A DNA stretch of 64,000 nucleotides from positions 28,665,930 to 28,729,929 of the forward strand of contig CM034549.1 in NCBI GenBank assembly GCA_020055645.1, written 5' to 3'. Of the stretch, positions 27,501 to 38,827 are shown in pieces (the stretch's first letter is position 1; every line of letters begins with the position of its first letter). This DNA is from Tomocerus qinae (Eukaryota; Arthropoda; Collembola; Entomobryomorpha; Tomoceridae). Made by a program: the position numbers and the translations under genes. The notes beneath the pieces were generated by a model. That model was given only the letters and a program-made list of their open reading frames with translations. It ran no database searches and was not told the DNA's origin.

Positions 27501-28840
27501 AACTGTAGTCAATGATTTTCTGAACTGTGTTTGTACAATCGGTTTTCCATCCTTATTTTGCTGATCATCCTTGCCTTTGTCAGGAAGATTATCGTCCACA
27601 GTTACAATAGATACTTTTGGAGTTTCTACGGGAAGGGAGATACTAAATGTTGCATGCTCTTCTTTCTTATTATCTTCAGTATTTATTTTCTTGGAAATAT
27701 TCCCATTTATTAATGATGTATTTAATCGTCTTACTGAAGGAAGGCGCTTTTTTCGGGGAAGAGGCTGCGTTTGCTTTACTTCAGATTCGGATTCGAAGTT
27801 AGCTATTGGAATTGGAGGCTTTTTGTTATCAACAGTAACTCGGCTACTTTCTTTCAAACTAACTGTACTTTTTTCATTGTCATTGGGAAAAATCTTTTTA
27901 GGCTTTACTTCTGATGATCTTGGTCTTATTTGAGTTTCTACAATCATGTCATCACTTTCAAAGGGAAAAATCTGTTTAGCTTTTACTTCTGATGATCTTG
28001 GTCTTATTTGACTTGCTACAATTATGTCATCGCCTTCAAATGGGTCTTGAAAATAGTCTTCGAAATTATTTTCCTCGCCATTTTCTATTTCCATTGCAAA
28101 GTGATTTACAGATCCAGTAGCCACATTTTCAACATGGTCCTTGACATTGTTTGCTATTTCACTGCCAAGATTGAGAGGAGGGATTTCAGTTTCCATTTCA
28201 GCTACATTCACAGATTTTTTAGCGTTCTTGATTATAACACTTTTTTCGTTAACTCTAACATTTCCAATTCCAACATCATGGTCCTCGTCATTTTCTGTGA
28301 TAGTATTTCCACCATCTTTGAGCATCTCCACCTCGTTGAATTCCACTTTATCTACAGCTAAAGCCGGAGGAATTTCGTTACTTTTCAATGCTACCGTTTC
28401 ATTTATTACACTCTGAATGTTCAGTAATGTATGCAAAAGCTTTGCTGTAAATGCGTCAGGGAGTACTTCTTGTTGCTTCATTTCTGAATTACATGATGGA
28501 CACTTCTCCTGTCCCATTTTCTTTGTGTCTTTTGGCAAGCAATTTTCGCAATACTTATGATTGCATGTAAAAATGATAAACATCTCCTTAGACAGAGATG
28601 AACTGAAAAACAAATTCAGAAATTCTAATTAATTACCTTTATTCGAGAATTATTTGTCGCTGTACGGTGTACGGCCAGTAAATCAAAATTAACTATATTT
28701 ACATGCCCTACAGTATTGTATAATGTACTTTTAAGTTACTTTATTTTTAAAAAAATCTAAAATATGACTTACCACTTCACACAACTAATAGATTTCAACA
28801 TATGAATTATGTTAGCTTGGGTTTCTTTAAAGCAATCCAT
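24554..28840 (-). CDS. BARD1: BRCA1-associated RING domain protein 1 homologue
   Basis: Seven exons, in transcript order 28840-28773, 28602-26505, 26276-26062, 25968-25756, 25660-25551, 25150-25017, 24898-24554; all phases match and the product is 1060 aa. An N-terminal C3HC4 RING (C20, C23, C36, H38, C41, C44, C57, C60) is split by intron 1. A long disordered Lys/Ser-rich centre is encoded by the 2.1-kb exon 2. Three ankyrin repeats (LLHVAARKGDIKKVQELIASG, then exon 3 with TPLHEASRLGFRTVVELLL) lead to tandem BRCT domains (WMVSDKWIKDSL; then LFDGMNFLIY to WLIDSSLNFKLLDP at the C-terminus). RING, ankyrin, BRCT-BRCT in that order is diagnostic of BARD1, which with BRCA1 forms a nuclear ubiquitin ligase acting on nucleosomal H2A in homologous recombination. 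At 1060 aa it is longer than the human protein (777 aa), mainly in the linker. Internal 26-residue duplications are described separately. Confidence 0.93.
27885..28040 (-). repeat. 78-bp tandem duplication in the BARD1 linker
   Basis: Two adjacent 78-bp copies (27885-27962 and 27963-28040) encode near-identical 26-residue units with the core QIRPRSSEV followed by Lys-rich residues and IFP. A third, diverged copy lies further along the same linker (TQFRKS...VKPKKIFF). The unit length keeps the reading frame. Confidence 0.85.
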
Positions 28841-30204
28841 CTTCCTTCTTCTCAGTAACCAGTTTTCGTCCTTTTGACGTTACAAAGAAATCTATAAAAC
28901 AGAAAGAAATTCTTTTATCTTTAGAAATTCTTAAAGAGTCAAATGACTGACTGATGACATGATTATAATACAAAGTCAAGGCGAAAATGGACGTGGACTT
29001 CTTGGACAGTTGGACACTACGCAAAAAAAAAGAGAAATAAGAATCAAGTTGCTGATTGCAATTATGGAAAACAATTTGAGAGATTTACTTCAATTTTTCC
29101 GTTGACAACTTAGGACTTATACGTTGACACCTCTTCTTACCACTGCTTAGCTTCTCTGATGTTGTGACGTCTGAGGCTTTTAAGTGACTTATATAACCAA
29201 AACAATATTTTAGATAGATACTTTTTACTTCTTAGATCTACAATGTAATGATCAAAACAAAAACAACGTAATGTTGGTGTTGGTGAGCTGACTGAGCCGT
29301 GTACAATAACAATGAAGTCGAAAAGTTCTTATTCCCACATTTCCCACCTTGCTATGCTTCCCTCCACTCTCTATCACGTCTCCGACTCTACAACGAGTCC
29401 ACTCCACACCACCAAAGTGTCTCAAGTTGAGTTAAAAGTTAGTTGAGTGAGATTGAGACATTTCTCATCTCGGTCTCATTCTAATAACCGTCCGTACTAG
29501 TACTAGACTTTAGACTACTACACAAAATTCTCCCACATACACATGTAAGCAGTACGCACATAATCTCACAATTACAACTCACATTTTGGTTTTCATTATC
29601 ATCACATCTATTAAGTTATTTCAGTAATAATTTTGGAAATATATGTACAAATCCTTGAACGGTAGTGTGTAATCATAATAATATTTGAAGCCATCAAATA
29701 AGCCAACTTTACAATGAATTAAAATTTCTTCCTCCTAGTTCAAACCAGTTCAAACTTCATACGCTCTACAAATCTAATAAAGTTAGCCTTTATAATAGAG
29801 TTACTAGCGGTTTACTCATATACTGCATGCACAACAGCAAGGTCATGCATGTACAAGAGAATCCCATTTTCCTTTTATGCTTACTGGGATACACTGTCCC
29901 CAAAGCTGATGGAGCCATAGTGGCTACATCAGCTAACATCATCTTAGCACTTGGCTTAGCACTTTCCCCTTTGGGGAACCTTATGAAAATTTTCCTAGGA
30001 TAGCATAGGGGAATTTTCCATGACTACTTGAAATTACGAAACTAAGATAAGTGCGGTTCTTCACTATAACATTTTGGTTGAGCAGATGTTGGAGCAGAGC
30101 AGAGAGCGCTTTAGTAAACCCTTTCAGGAATTCTTCAAAACTACAACAGGACGTCGCTGTCGATTTTTAATGAGTTTTAATATTTAAGCTGCTGAATCTT
30201 AATC
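28841..30204. promoter_or_regulatory. Divergent intergenic/promoter region BARD1-CATIP
   Basis: About 1.36 kb between the start codons of two divergently transcribed genes; both 5' ends and promoters must lie here. No clear TATA box with initiator was seen near either start. The stretch 29300-29480 is less AT-rich, with several CTCCAC/CTCCGAC runs. Confidence 0.4.
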
Positions 30205-32896
30205 ATGGCAGGAATTGCAGAATCATTGCAAAATACAATTGATGAAATTGTTCAGGATGAGAAAACGGGTCGTAATAAGCGCAGTAAAAAGAAAACTCGC
30301 GGTAGGGTAAGAAAATCTTCAAAGCCTGTTGTGGAAGATGAGAACATTCCAGTTACTAAAGAGGATGCTAATAAAACTGAGGAAATTATTGAAGGAGAAG
30401 AAAGGTTTGTTTTGCCTGATGAATGCTTAGATAGTACAACCAAAGCTAAATCTTTCCCCGAACATTATCAATCGAGGCATGGAGGATCCATGAACCCAGA
30501 ATGGTTTGCCAAGCTAAAAATGTGTAAGTAGAGCAAAAAATATGGCATACTACGAACGAAGATTACCGGTATTTAATTTTTGCAATGTGGTTCCATGTTT
30601 AATAACTATAGCTAGATCCCTTCAAAAAGCAATGTGCTATTCCGAATCCCTGCTTATGGTAACCGAATCCGGAGAACCTGTTGGAAAAATGTACTGTACT
30701 GTCTCCGAAGCTGAATGGAATGGAGTCAAATGCTTATCTGTTCATTCTGGTACTAGTGCAGCATTTCAGAATAGTTTGGAGTGTGGAACTACTATTACTG
30801 GATTTGTTAATTCCAGATTGCGAATATTGCACGAATATATTCACGAGTAAGATTAGTTGACAAGAATTTCTTAGTAGCAGTAGTTAAATACAATATTAAC
30901 AGAACGAATATCTTTTATTTCTCAATTTCATCTAGTTTTTCTTCACATCAAATGATTGCCTTTTTTGTGGATAAATATCTAAAATAAGTTTGTTAACATC
31001 TATTTAATATCTAGATGGGCGAAAATCGGAGATAAAATGTTCGAACGGAAGACATTTTTTATCCAAGAGGTTGACACTATGCACTGTCGCATTCTTGTAA
31101 TCAAAAACAAAAAAGTTACCGAGGATCGCACATTTCTTTTTTCAAAATTAGAGTGCCAGAACTTGATAACAGAGTCAGCAAACATACTCTTCCAAAGAAT
31201 CATCATTCAGGAGAAGAAATCCGGAGAGCTTGTCGTTCGTACTGCGACTTCTAAAGGTTCTGTTGTCCGGTGTATTTACGTAAGCAACAGAGTAGATATC
31301 ACATAACACTGCGAATTAATATTATGTTGTTACAGTGAAATTGAAACTGCACTAAGCATAAAACCTGTCATATTATAGTAGTGGCTGGTGACTGACATCT
31401 CATGCAGTAAATTGATGAAAATTTATATGATTTATAAGCGAGGGAAGTTGTCATATTCAGAATTCCTGTAGACTTCTGTCGACTGTCGAGTAGCTTTATA
31501 ACTTTTGGCAGAAGTAAAATTTTTGAATTATATTTTCTGATTATGGCAGTAGAGATTAAAGAAATGTCATTTTCGAAAATGAGCAAAATCGGACGAGGGG
31601 ATTCATTCCAAAATAAAATATAATCTTAGTTTCTTCACCGTAGAAAGTCTTACGACAGCTCATTAGAAACAGGACAGGTTTTGTAAAATGTATAAGCAAG
31701 TCGATGGCTAAGTTGGAGGTTAAAGATACACTTACGAAATTATTGTCAATCGTTAAGCTACAAGAAAATGCTTGACCACAGTTTAGAACCTAGAAAATTT
31801 CCCGTATACTTGACTAAAGACTACTAAGACTAAAGCTTACAATTATTATTTTGTATTGTGAGTTAGTTCGGAAATCTGAATGCCTTATGCATAATATATA
31901 TATATTGTAATTATTTCTGTTACTTTATAATTATGACATTAACATAATTACATTAACATAATTATATTACAATTAACAGCACTTCATAGGGCATGGTACC
32001 GAACTAGTCAAAGGAGAAAATATCAAGGTATTTGGTATCAGAAGAACCGTGATGGAAGAAAAAGGTGCCAAAATATGGGATTCACTCTTCAATTATTTCG
32101 GTCGTCTTATACTTCGTTGTCAACCAGAAAATGACAATGCCTTGGTACCTTTGTGGTTCGAAGCTGTTTTGACCCCCGAGATATTGGATAGCAGTTTTGG
32201 TAGCAGACCTCCGTTATTATGGGGTAGGTATCCTTTACTAATTCTCATGAGATCTGCACAGTACACACATCTGAAAATTAAATTCCATTTTCTGTAATGT
32301 TTTACTTGTAGCATGTGACCTTGAATTGTATGCCAAATACATAACACACAGAGTGAGTAAATATTTTCTAATTTTCCTATAAATTACAATTTTCTATAGT
32401 TTAAGACTATTTTAAAGAATTTCCTAGCATAATTGGGAACGTATTTCAGCGAGAGAAAGCTGGTGAATATCGCACTTATCTAAAAGATCACCCTGAACTA
32501 CGAGCACTACTGAGCGACTTTCTTCAAGCAGTTCTTCAACAAAAACCTGCAAATATTATTGGTTTTGCGGCTAATTATTTTGAGCCTTGGTTGCCTTATC
32601 ATGAAGAGTCGACATCTCGTCTAGAAGTAGCAGCAGGTGCAGAAATACCTTCTGATATGATTGAGGAGAGCATACTGGGAGAAGATTTCTCTGAATCTGG
32701 AATCTATCGTAAAGGTCTTTATGCTATGACTCCTTTATTGGACGAAGACAATGTACTTTTGGAGGAGAACCCTGAGTACTACCTCAAGCAATTCCAAAAC
32801 GAAAGTTTATATGGCCAGGACCCTGATACGACAGAAATGACAACAGTCTATAAGAATTACGCAGCTTTTGAGAAAAATGAACAGTTACAGCTGTAA
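30205..32896 (+). CDS. CATIP: Ciliogenesis-associated TTC17-interacting protein homologue
   Basis: Six exons, 30205-30523, 30612-30846, 31015-31279, 31980-32223, 32312-32352, 32450-32896, giving 516 aa with matching phases. Family signatures: YSESLLMVTESGEPVGKM near residue 115 (vertebrate CATIP has FSETLAMVSDTGEPQGEL), the central segment ending PPLLW, then DLELYAKYITHRE, and the dimerisation-like helix region YLKDHPELRALLSDFLQ...KPANIIGFAANYFEPW (vertebrate form YLRQHPEAHALISDFL). CATIP is known in vertebrates to bind TTC17 and support actin polymerisation during cilium assembly. In arthropods the likely site is sensory-neuron cilia or the sperm flagellum (inference). The N-terminal about 100 residues are Lys/Glu-rich and longer than in human (387 aa). 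Intron 3 (700 bp) contains nothing recognised. Confidence 0.88.
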
Positions 32897-34856
32897 ATAC
32901 AAGTTTCAATACCTATAATAGATATAAGGCAAGAAATGTCAGTCCCCAAAAATTATTTTACCCTATCAGTGCGTTCTATAAAAAGTAACTGTATGAATGA
33001 TTACAACAAGCAGTGAAGATTTAAACTGAAAACATGCAATTAAAATCAGATTCACGGATGTATTTGGCATAGAACTGACAAATAGTAAAATAAATGAATA
33101 CCAAAAGTAATTTTGTGTTAAATGTATAAAACTTTATTGTTAAATCAGCGATTTGCAGTACGACAAAGTTTAAGCAAACGTGAACACACGTATTAGAAGA
33201 AAGCTTTTGTTTTAACTACACTTGAGGCTTCAATTAGCACAAAAGCAATTAAATAATTATATTCTGTGAAATGCAGTATTAGCTTCTAAAAGCTTTACTT
33301 TTAAATTATGCACACAATCATTAATCTTTGAATAGAATGATTGTACGACGTCATTAAAATTAAACATCAGTTACTTGTAGAGTGGTTACAATTTATAACT
33401 TATAATGACTGGAAAAAACTAGAACTAAGTGCTACGTAACTTGTATATAACGTATAAAGAAATCAAATATAAGAATTGCATGCAAAATAATGAAATAATA
33501 CCAATATTACATGTCTACGAGATTATTGTAATTTTTTTACCGTTTCAAAATGCTTAAATAGTTAACAAGGAGTGGAACTTCAATCGATACATACCACTTT
33601 CGCCATCGGTGAAAGTTGGGGAAAGTCTCTTATGGTATTACCATATGAAAATAGAAAGTCAAAGAAAGTTTCAAATACCACTCCCTGAACGTGTAAATAG
33701 AAAAGTCCCTTCAATTCATGTCAAGGCACCTATTTACTTTTATACAATCTTAACTTTTACAGCTAACAATAGTAGCAAATAGTAAACTTTAATTTATTAT
33801 GGTTATATACCTCCATTTTCTTTTCCACAATTTACCTATTATTGTCTTCATTTTAGATAAATAATCTGACAATCAAGACTTTAAAACATAATGTTAAATA
33901 TGAACTCCAAGAGTCCAAATGGAAAGTTGGCGTGATTGGAAAGTTGTAAACAGGTCAGGTCTCTCATCAATAGCTTGTAGGAAAATGGAAAAAGCACAGC
34001 CGAAAGCTGCTGATTGGTCATTCTTCATTTTATATAGTATCTCGTTGTTTATATCATGAATTTCATTTTACACGTACATTTAGTTATAATACAATTCCTT
34101 CATGGACAAAAAACGATCATTTGTATACAAACACAATACCATCAGTCGGTATATTTTATTTTTTTGGATTGATGTTAATCAACATCGCGCAGGTACCAAT
34201 TTTTCCTCAACTATTTAATAACGCTAGGTACCTGGAAATGGAATATTGCTTCTATTTTATTAGCCAAAGCCAATCGGTCTTAAATTTTCAGACCTGAGTT
34301 AATAATAGATGCATTTCGTAGTAACTTCAAAGTATAATATAAACAATTTTATCCTACAAACAGTCTTCTAAAGTTATTATTAGTGCATTACTCTGACTAA
34401 ATAAGTATATTCAATCGCTTACGCTTACGATAATCGCCAACCTAGCGATGGAAATCTATTTTCCACATGTCTCAATAAAATAAAATTCGTATTTTCATTT
34501 AGGTATTCTAAAGACAGACTAATAGAAGAGCAACTTTTTCTCGACTATTTCCTTCCTTGCGAAGTAAAATGCTATGTAAATTAACAAGTTTAGTTATTAT
34601 CAGTAACTACGCTATATCACAATTTTTCCAAAAGCCCTATTCCTTTACGAGGAAGGTTGCAGATGATACAGTTCTGCAAAAATTAAAAAGAAACAGTTAG
34701 TCCACAAAAAAATTCATATTAACAAACGTGAGTAAGTATTAAGCAGTAAAATTAGACTAGGTTAGGTTAAGGGGATAATGCAAACCATAATAATTATTTT
34801 CTCCTGTTAAAACCAAACCTCTGCATTCCCTTTATCTACCTAAATATTTATTGCTT
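32897..34856. other. Convergent intergenic region CATIP-VPS41
   Basis: About 2 kb between two converging genes, containing both 3' UTRs. AATAAA for CATIP lies at 33089-33094; AATAAA for VPS41 (minus strand) lies only five bases after its stop codon, at 34847-34852. No coding signal is seen. Confidence 0.5.
33089..33094 (+). terminator. Poly(A) signal of CATIP
   Basis: AATAAA about 190 bases after the CATIP stop codon, the nearest canonical signal in a 3' UTR of ordinary length. Confidence 0.45.
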
Positions 34857-37800
34857 TCACTTAAGAATGTAGCAACCGCTGCAAGGATAATTGCAAGGTA
34901 TTGAGAAATCTTTGAATGCCAAATCCGAAATTTTTTGTACCTGATAGTCGAAGCTAGAAAGACAAGCATCATGAAAAACATGTTTGCAGTAAAATACTTT
35001 AACGTCTTCTCCATAGCTGGAATCTGTACACAAATATAATTTTTTCTAATTTTTATTACTGCACTAAATTAATAAACTTTTGAAATCTAAAACCACAGAA
35101 CACATACCTTTCACGACAATTTTTTGATGGCATGATCCACATTCTTGATCATCTGGAATTTTTTTTTAAAATTAAGCATTTAATTATAAATTACGGTTAC
35201 TTGATTACGATAATCTTTTCAACAAGAAAATTCTAAGTACCTTCAACAAATACCCCATGTAATTGTGTCTTGACCAACTTCTGGAACAGTTTTAGACAAT
35301 CACCAACAAGGATGTTTTTACATCCTTCTTGAAGTTCAACCTAACCGTAAAATAGCACCTTTTAAGTATAACTATTTAACACCGAAAATGTAAGTTAGCT
35401 ATCTAAAAGTAATATAAGTTCTCCCAATTGTGTCACAAACCTGAAGACTGTAGTCTTGCATTATTTTAACCAGACTATCTCTTAGCCCAGGAATTTCCAT
35501 GCCGTTTTCTATCCGACGGATTAGAACCTGAGGATCAACGTATGTTCCGATGTTGCATAACAGAGTGTTTATGTAATCTAAATTGATTAACAAGATAATG
35601 TTAAACCAGTTTATCATTTTCTTATGCATCAAAATATTTTAAAATCTATTTATACTTGGTTTGTCCATCGAAAAGTTTATTAGATCAGCCCACAATTCTG
35701 AATCATTGTGTTCCTTGCAAAATTCAATTGCTTGATCGATATCGTCCAGTTCATGTGTTATCAGTCTTAGTGCCTCTTTGGTGTTACCCATTCGACCTGT
35801 GGTGTTAAATAAACATAAGTCAATTTCATGTAACTACATAAGAAACTTGCTATTCATTTAGAACAATTTTTAACTTTAAATTAACATAGTGCGCTTTAGC
35901 TTTGAATAAGCATTTACCGAGAAGAAAAATCATTTCCGGATATTTCTCCCGTTTTCGACATATGTCTAAAGCTTCTTGCATAGGATAGTGATCAGATGAT
36001 CTAAGGAACTGGAGTAAATTGCCAGGACCGTAGTCAGCATAAAGGCAAACCATCATGCCATGAAATTCGGGTTTCATTTCCTTTCCTTCAGCTTTATACA
36101 AAGAATCCAAGTACTAAATAATAAAAACATTTTTTTAAACTAATGTGGATTGTAAAGTATGTGTAATCATCACGTACACAACAAAAGTTTCATAATAAAA
36201 ATACACAATGCTAATAGCACTAAAAATTGTAACTAACCCTGTAGAGATAGTATCGATTCTCTTTAAGCTGCTGAGTAATGAGAGTCGGTTGCAGACGATC
36301 TTTATACTTCATAAACAAGTTCAAGGCTTCCACCATATTAAGGTGCATTAAATCTTCAATGTGTTCTTTTATTTCTCCAAACAGACTGTAACGCTGGATA
36401 AGCTGAAACACTTGAGGATCCTGTAATCTAGAAAGTAATACCAAAGTGTTATAAAAACAATAGCCTGCGTTCGTACAAAGATATTGCTTTATTCCTTATT
36501 CCATATCATTCCATATCAAGTTGTCTATGAACTTACTTAAGATACATGGCAAAAGCTTTTCCATATTTATTTTGATAAGAATACAGGTCCGCTAAAGCTT
36601 GAAGAAGAAAACGATTATCTGGCTCGCAGACAAGAAGGTGGTCGATAACAGAGTTAACTATAGCGGAGACATTAAATAGTGCTGGGGGAGGAGCCCAATC
36701 CCTTACTAGTAGTAAGAATGCTTCTTGGTCGTTTTTTAAGTAGTCGAAGAGAATCATTTCATAAATATAGGAGTTTAATTTTGAAGCTTCACTTCTGGGT
36801 AAATATGGAGCTATAGAACGAAGCTGTCCAACCCTGGCGAATTTAAGTACTTGCTCTTCCCATTTTTCACAGTTTTCTTTTGCTGCACATAAAATGGTAA
36901 GAATTAGATCTGGCATACAGGACTTCACATTAATGATGTATTGAATTGGGATCTCACCGAGAATTTTTAGACATAGTTTCCCTGCTTCGACGAATTTCTC
37001 ACTAACCATTAAGTGGTCTAAATAAGCAAGACCGACATTATATACCGAATGCCTTTCCAGTAACTTGGCGTTTTGACTAGCATACTCCAGAGCTTCTTCG
37101 AATTTACTAAAATAAATTAAAAGTAGTCATTAAGGGCAGCCTATTCAATTTTTATTACAAAAGTATTCACTATACATACCTTCTTTCTATAAGCCACTGA
37201 ATGTGATCGTCTTCGTCCGTCGACTTAGCCCAAATGATATCTTTAGGAGTGACAATATAGTAGTGAAGCTCATCAACTAACGAATCTAAATGATAATCGC
37301 TTATCTTGTATTCTTGATATCCTCTGGTTTGAAGCACGTGTGTGTAAACGACACTGTAGTCTTGCCTTTCGGGTTGCAAAATATGGAGCTTTGGGGTACG
37401 ACTACTTACTACTCCATTTGTTCTATTGATTTCATCTGCTACTGCTAAATGCTCCTTATCCCGACCTAAGACGCACATTTGGTTTCCAAAGGAAGATAAC
37501 CCACAGCACCAAAAGTCCGTTGAAAACATACATATTATATGGACAGTATAAGCTGCATATCCCTGCTCAATTTTGGCTTGAGTCTGTCGCTTGGCTTGAC
37601 AAATTTTAATCATATCGGCCCAGCCAATAAACAGAGTGTAAGCGTCTTTCCAAAATATATTACAACGATATTTAGAATGCAAAGTTTGGATGAGAGCGTC
37701 ATTGGAAGCTGTATTTATGGTACACGTTTGGATTATGTTATTCACGATGTTTTGGTTCTGCCACTCGAATTGCACTCTGCTGACTGTCACTTCGTCCACC

Positions 37801-38827
37801 ATATCATAAATTCTAACTTCATCTTTCCAGCTCCATGCAACAAATCGAGGTCCCCATTTTATGTTAGAAACTATTCCTCCTTCAAGTAGAGGTGAAGATT
37901 TTAATCCACGGAATATATTTCGTTGATATAGCGTGACATTTTCATCCCCTAAAGTATAACAGTTACAGACAGTTATTACACAAATCACGCTACATCAGTA
38001 CAAGTTGGATATGAACGAATTCCTTATTGCTAAAGGACAACCATAATACCAGATAATTAATAGTGCTAATTTTTCGTAGACTGACCTATAATAAAACGGC
38101 GCATGAGGCTTGCCTTACTGTACTGTGGGTCAATGGCTATGCAGCGAATTTTACGGTTCAAAGTTAGTGTCTGCACATTTTCCCCATCACAGAGGCTATA
38201 GATGTTGACCTGTATTTCGGTTCATATACAAATTACATATTTGCTTTCTATAAACACATTCTTACAATAAATTACATTAATTTACCTTTCCATCGTCAGA
38301 ACAGCTAGCAATATATTCTCCATTATCATCAATGGAGATGTGGTTGACTACAACTTTATGGGCTTCAATAGATTTTCTGGGATTTACTGTTACGTTGTTC
38401 CCCAATGGATCCAATATGTAGATTTCGCCTCTGTGGCTTCCAATACACAGGAACTGTGGAATTATAAAAAATGCCTTTATTTACTAATATGCAAAATAAG
38501 AACAAAGTCTCAAAAAAACTAATGGAAAATAATGAATTTCAGTTATAAAAACCGTAAATTTATCAGTACAATAATAACCTTAGAGTGCACTGCTACACAA
38601 CTGACTGCATCCTTCTCTAAAATTTTCTTCAGATCATTTTTTATTCTGTCAAATTTCAACTTTGGCTCATCGTCTTCATCATCTTCATCATCTTCTTCTT
38701 CTTCTAATTCTTCTTCGTCAGATTTCATTCCAACAGAATTTTCTACATCATTGTCTAGGTCATACTGAGTATTGGCATTACTGTCAGCTAAACTGCTCTG
38801 CTCCAAATCGTCTTCGCCCAGGCTCAT
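34857..38827 (-). CDS. VPS41: Vacuolar protein sorting-associated protein 41 (HOPS subunit)
   Basis: Twelve exons, in transcript order 38827-38579, 38453-38286, 38209-38086, 37948-37180, 37106-36537, 36427-36238, 36113-35918, 35796-35656, 35577-35441, 35340-35241, 35152-35108, 35023-34857; phases match and the product is 951 aa. After an acidic N-terminus comes a WD40-like propeller (exons 1-4), then the clathrin-heavy-chain/TPR-like helical repeat, with the highly conserved NIGTYVDPQVLIRRI and GMEIPGLRDSLVKIMQDYSL, and a C-terminal RING-like zinc finger (CGSCHQ, then FYCKHVFHDACL, then PCSGC). VPS41 is a core subunit of the HOPS tethering complex that drives late endosome/autophagosome-lysosome fusion. 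It is longer than human VPS41 (854 aa). The donor of intron 1 is a weak GTTATT. The last exon must be read straight through an internal GTACAA...TTGCAG pair; removing that piece would delete the final zinc ligands. Confidence 0.93.
38667..38720 (-). repeat. GAA/GAT-rich coding tract (Asp/Glu run)
   Basis: A trinucleotide-rich run in VPS41 exon 1 encodes about 17 consecutive acidic residues. Vertebrate VPS41 has a shorter acidic patch at the same place, so the tract is probably an expanded version of an ancestral feature. Confidence 0.8.
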
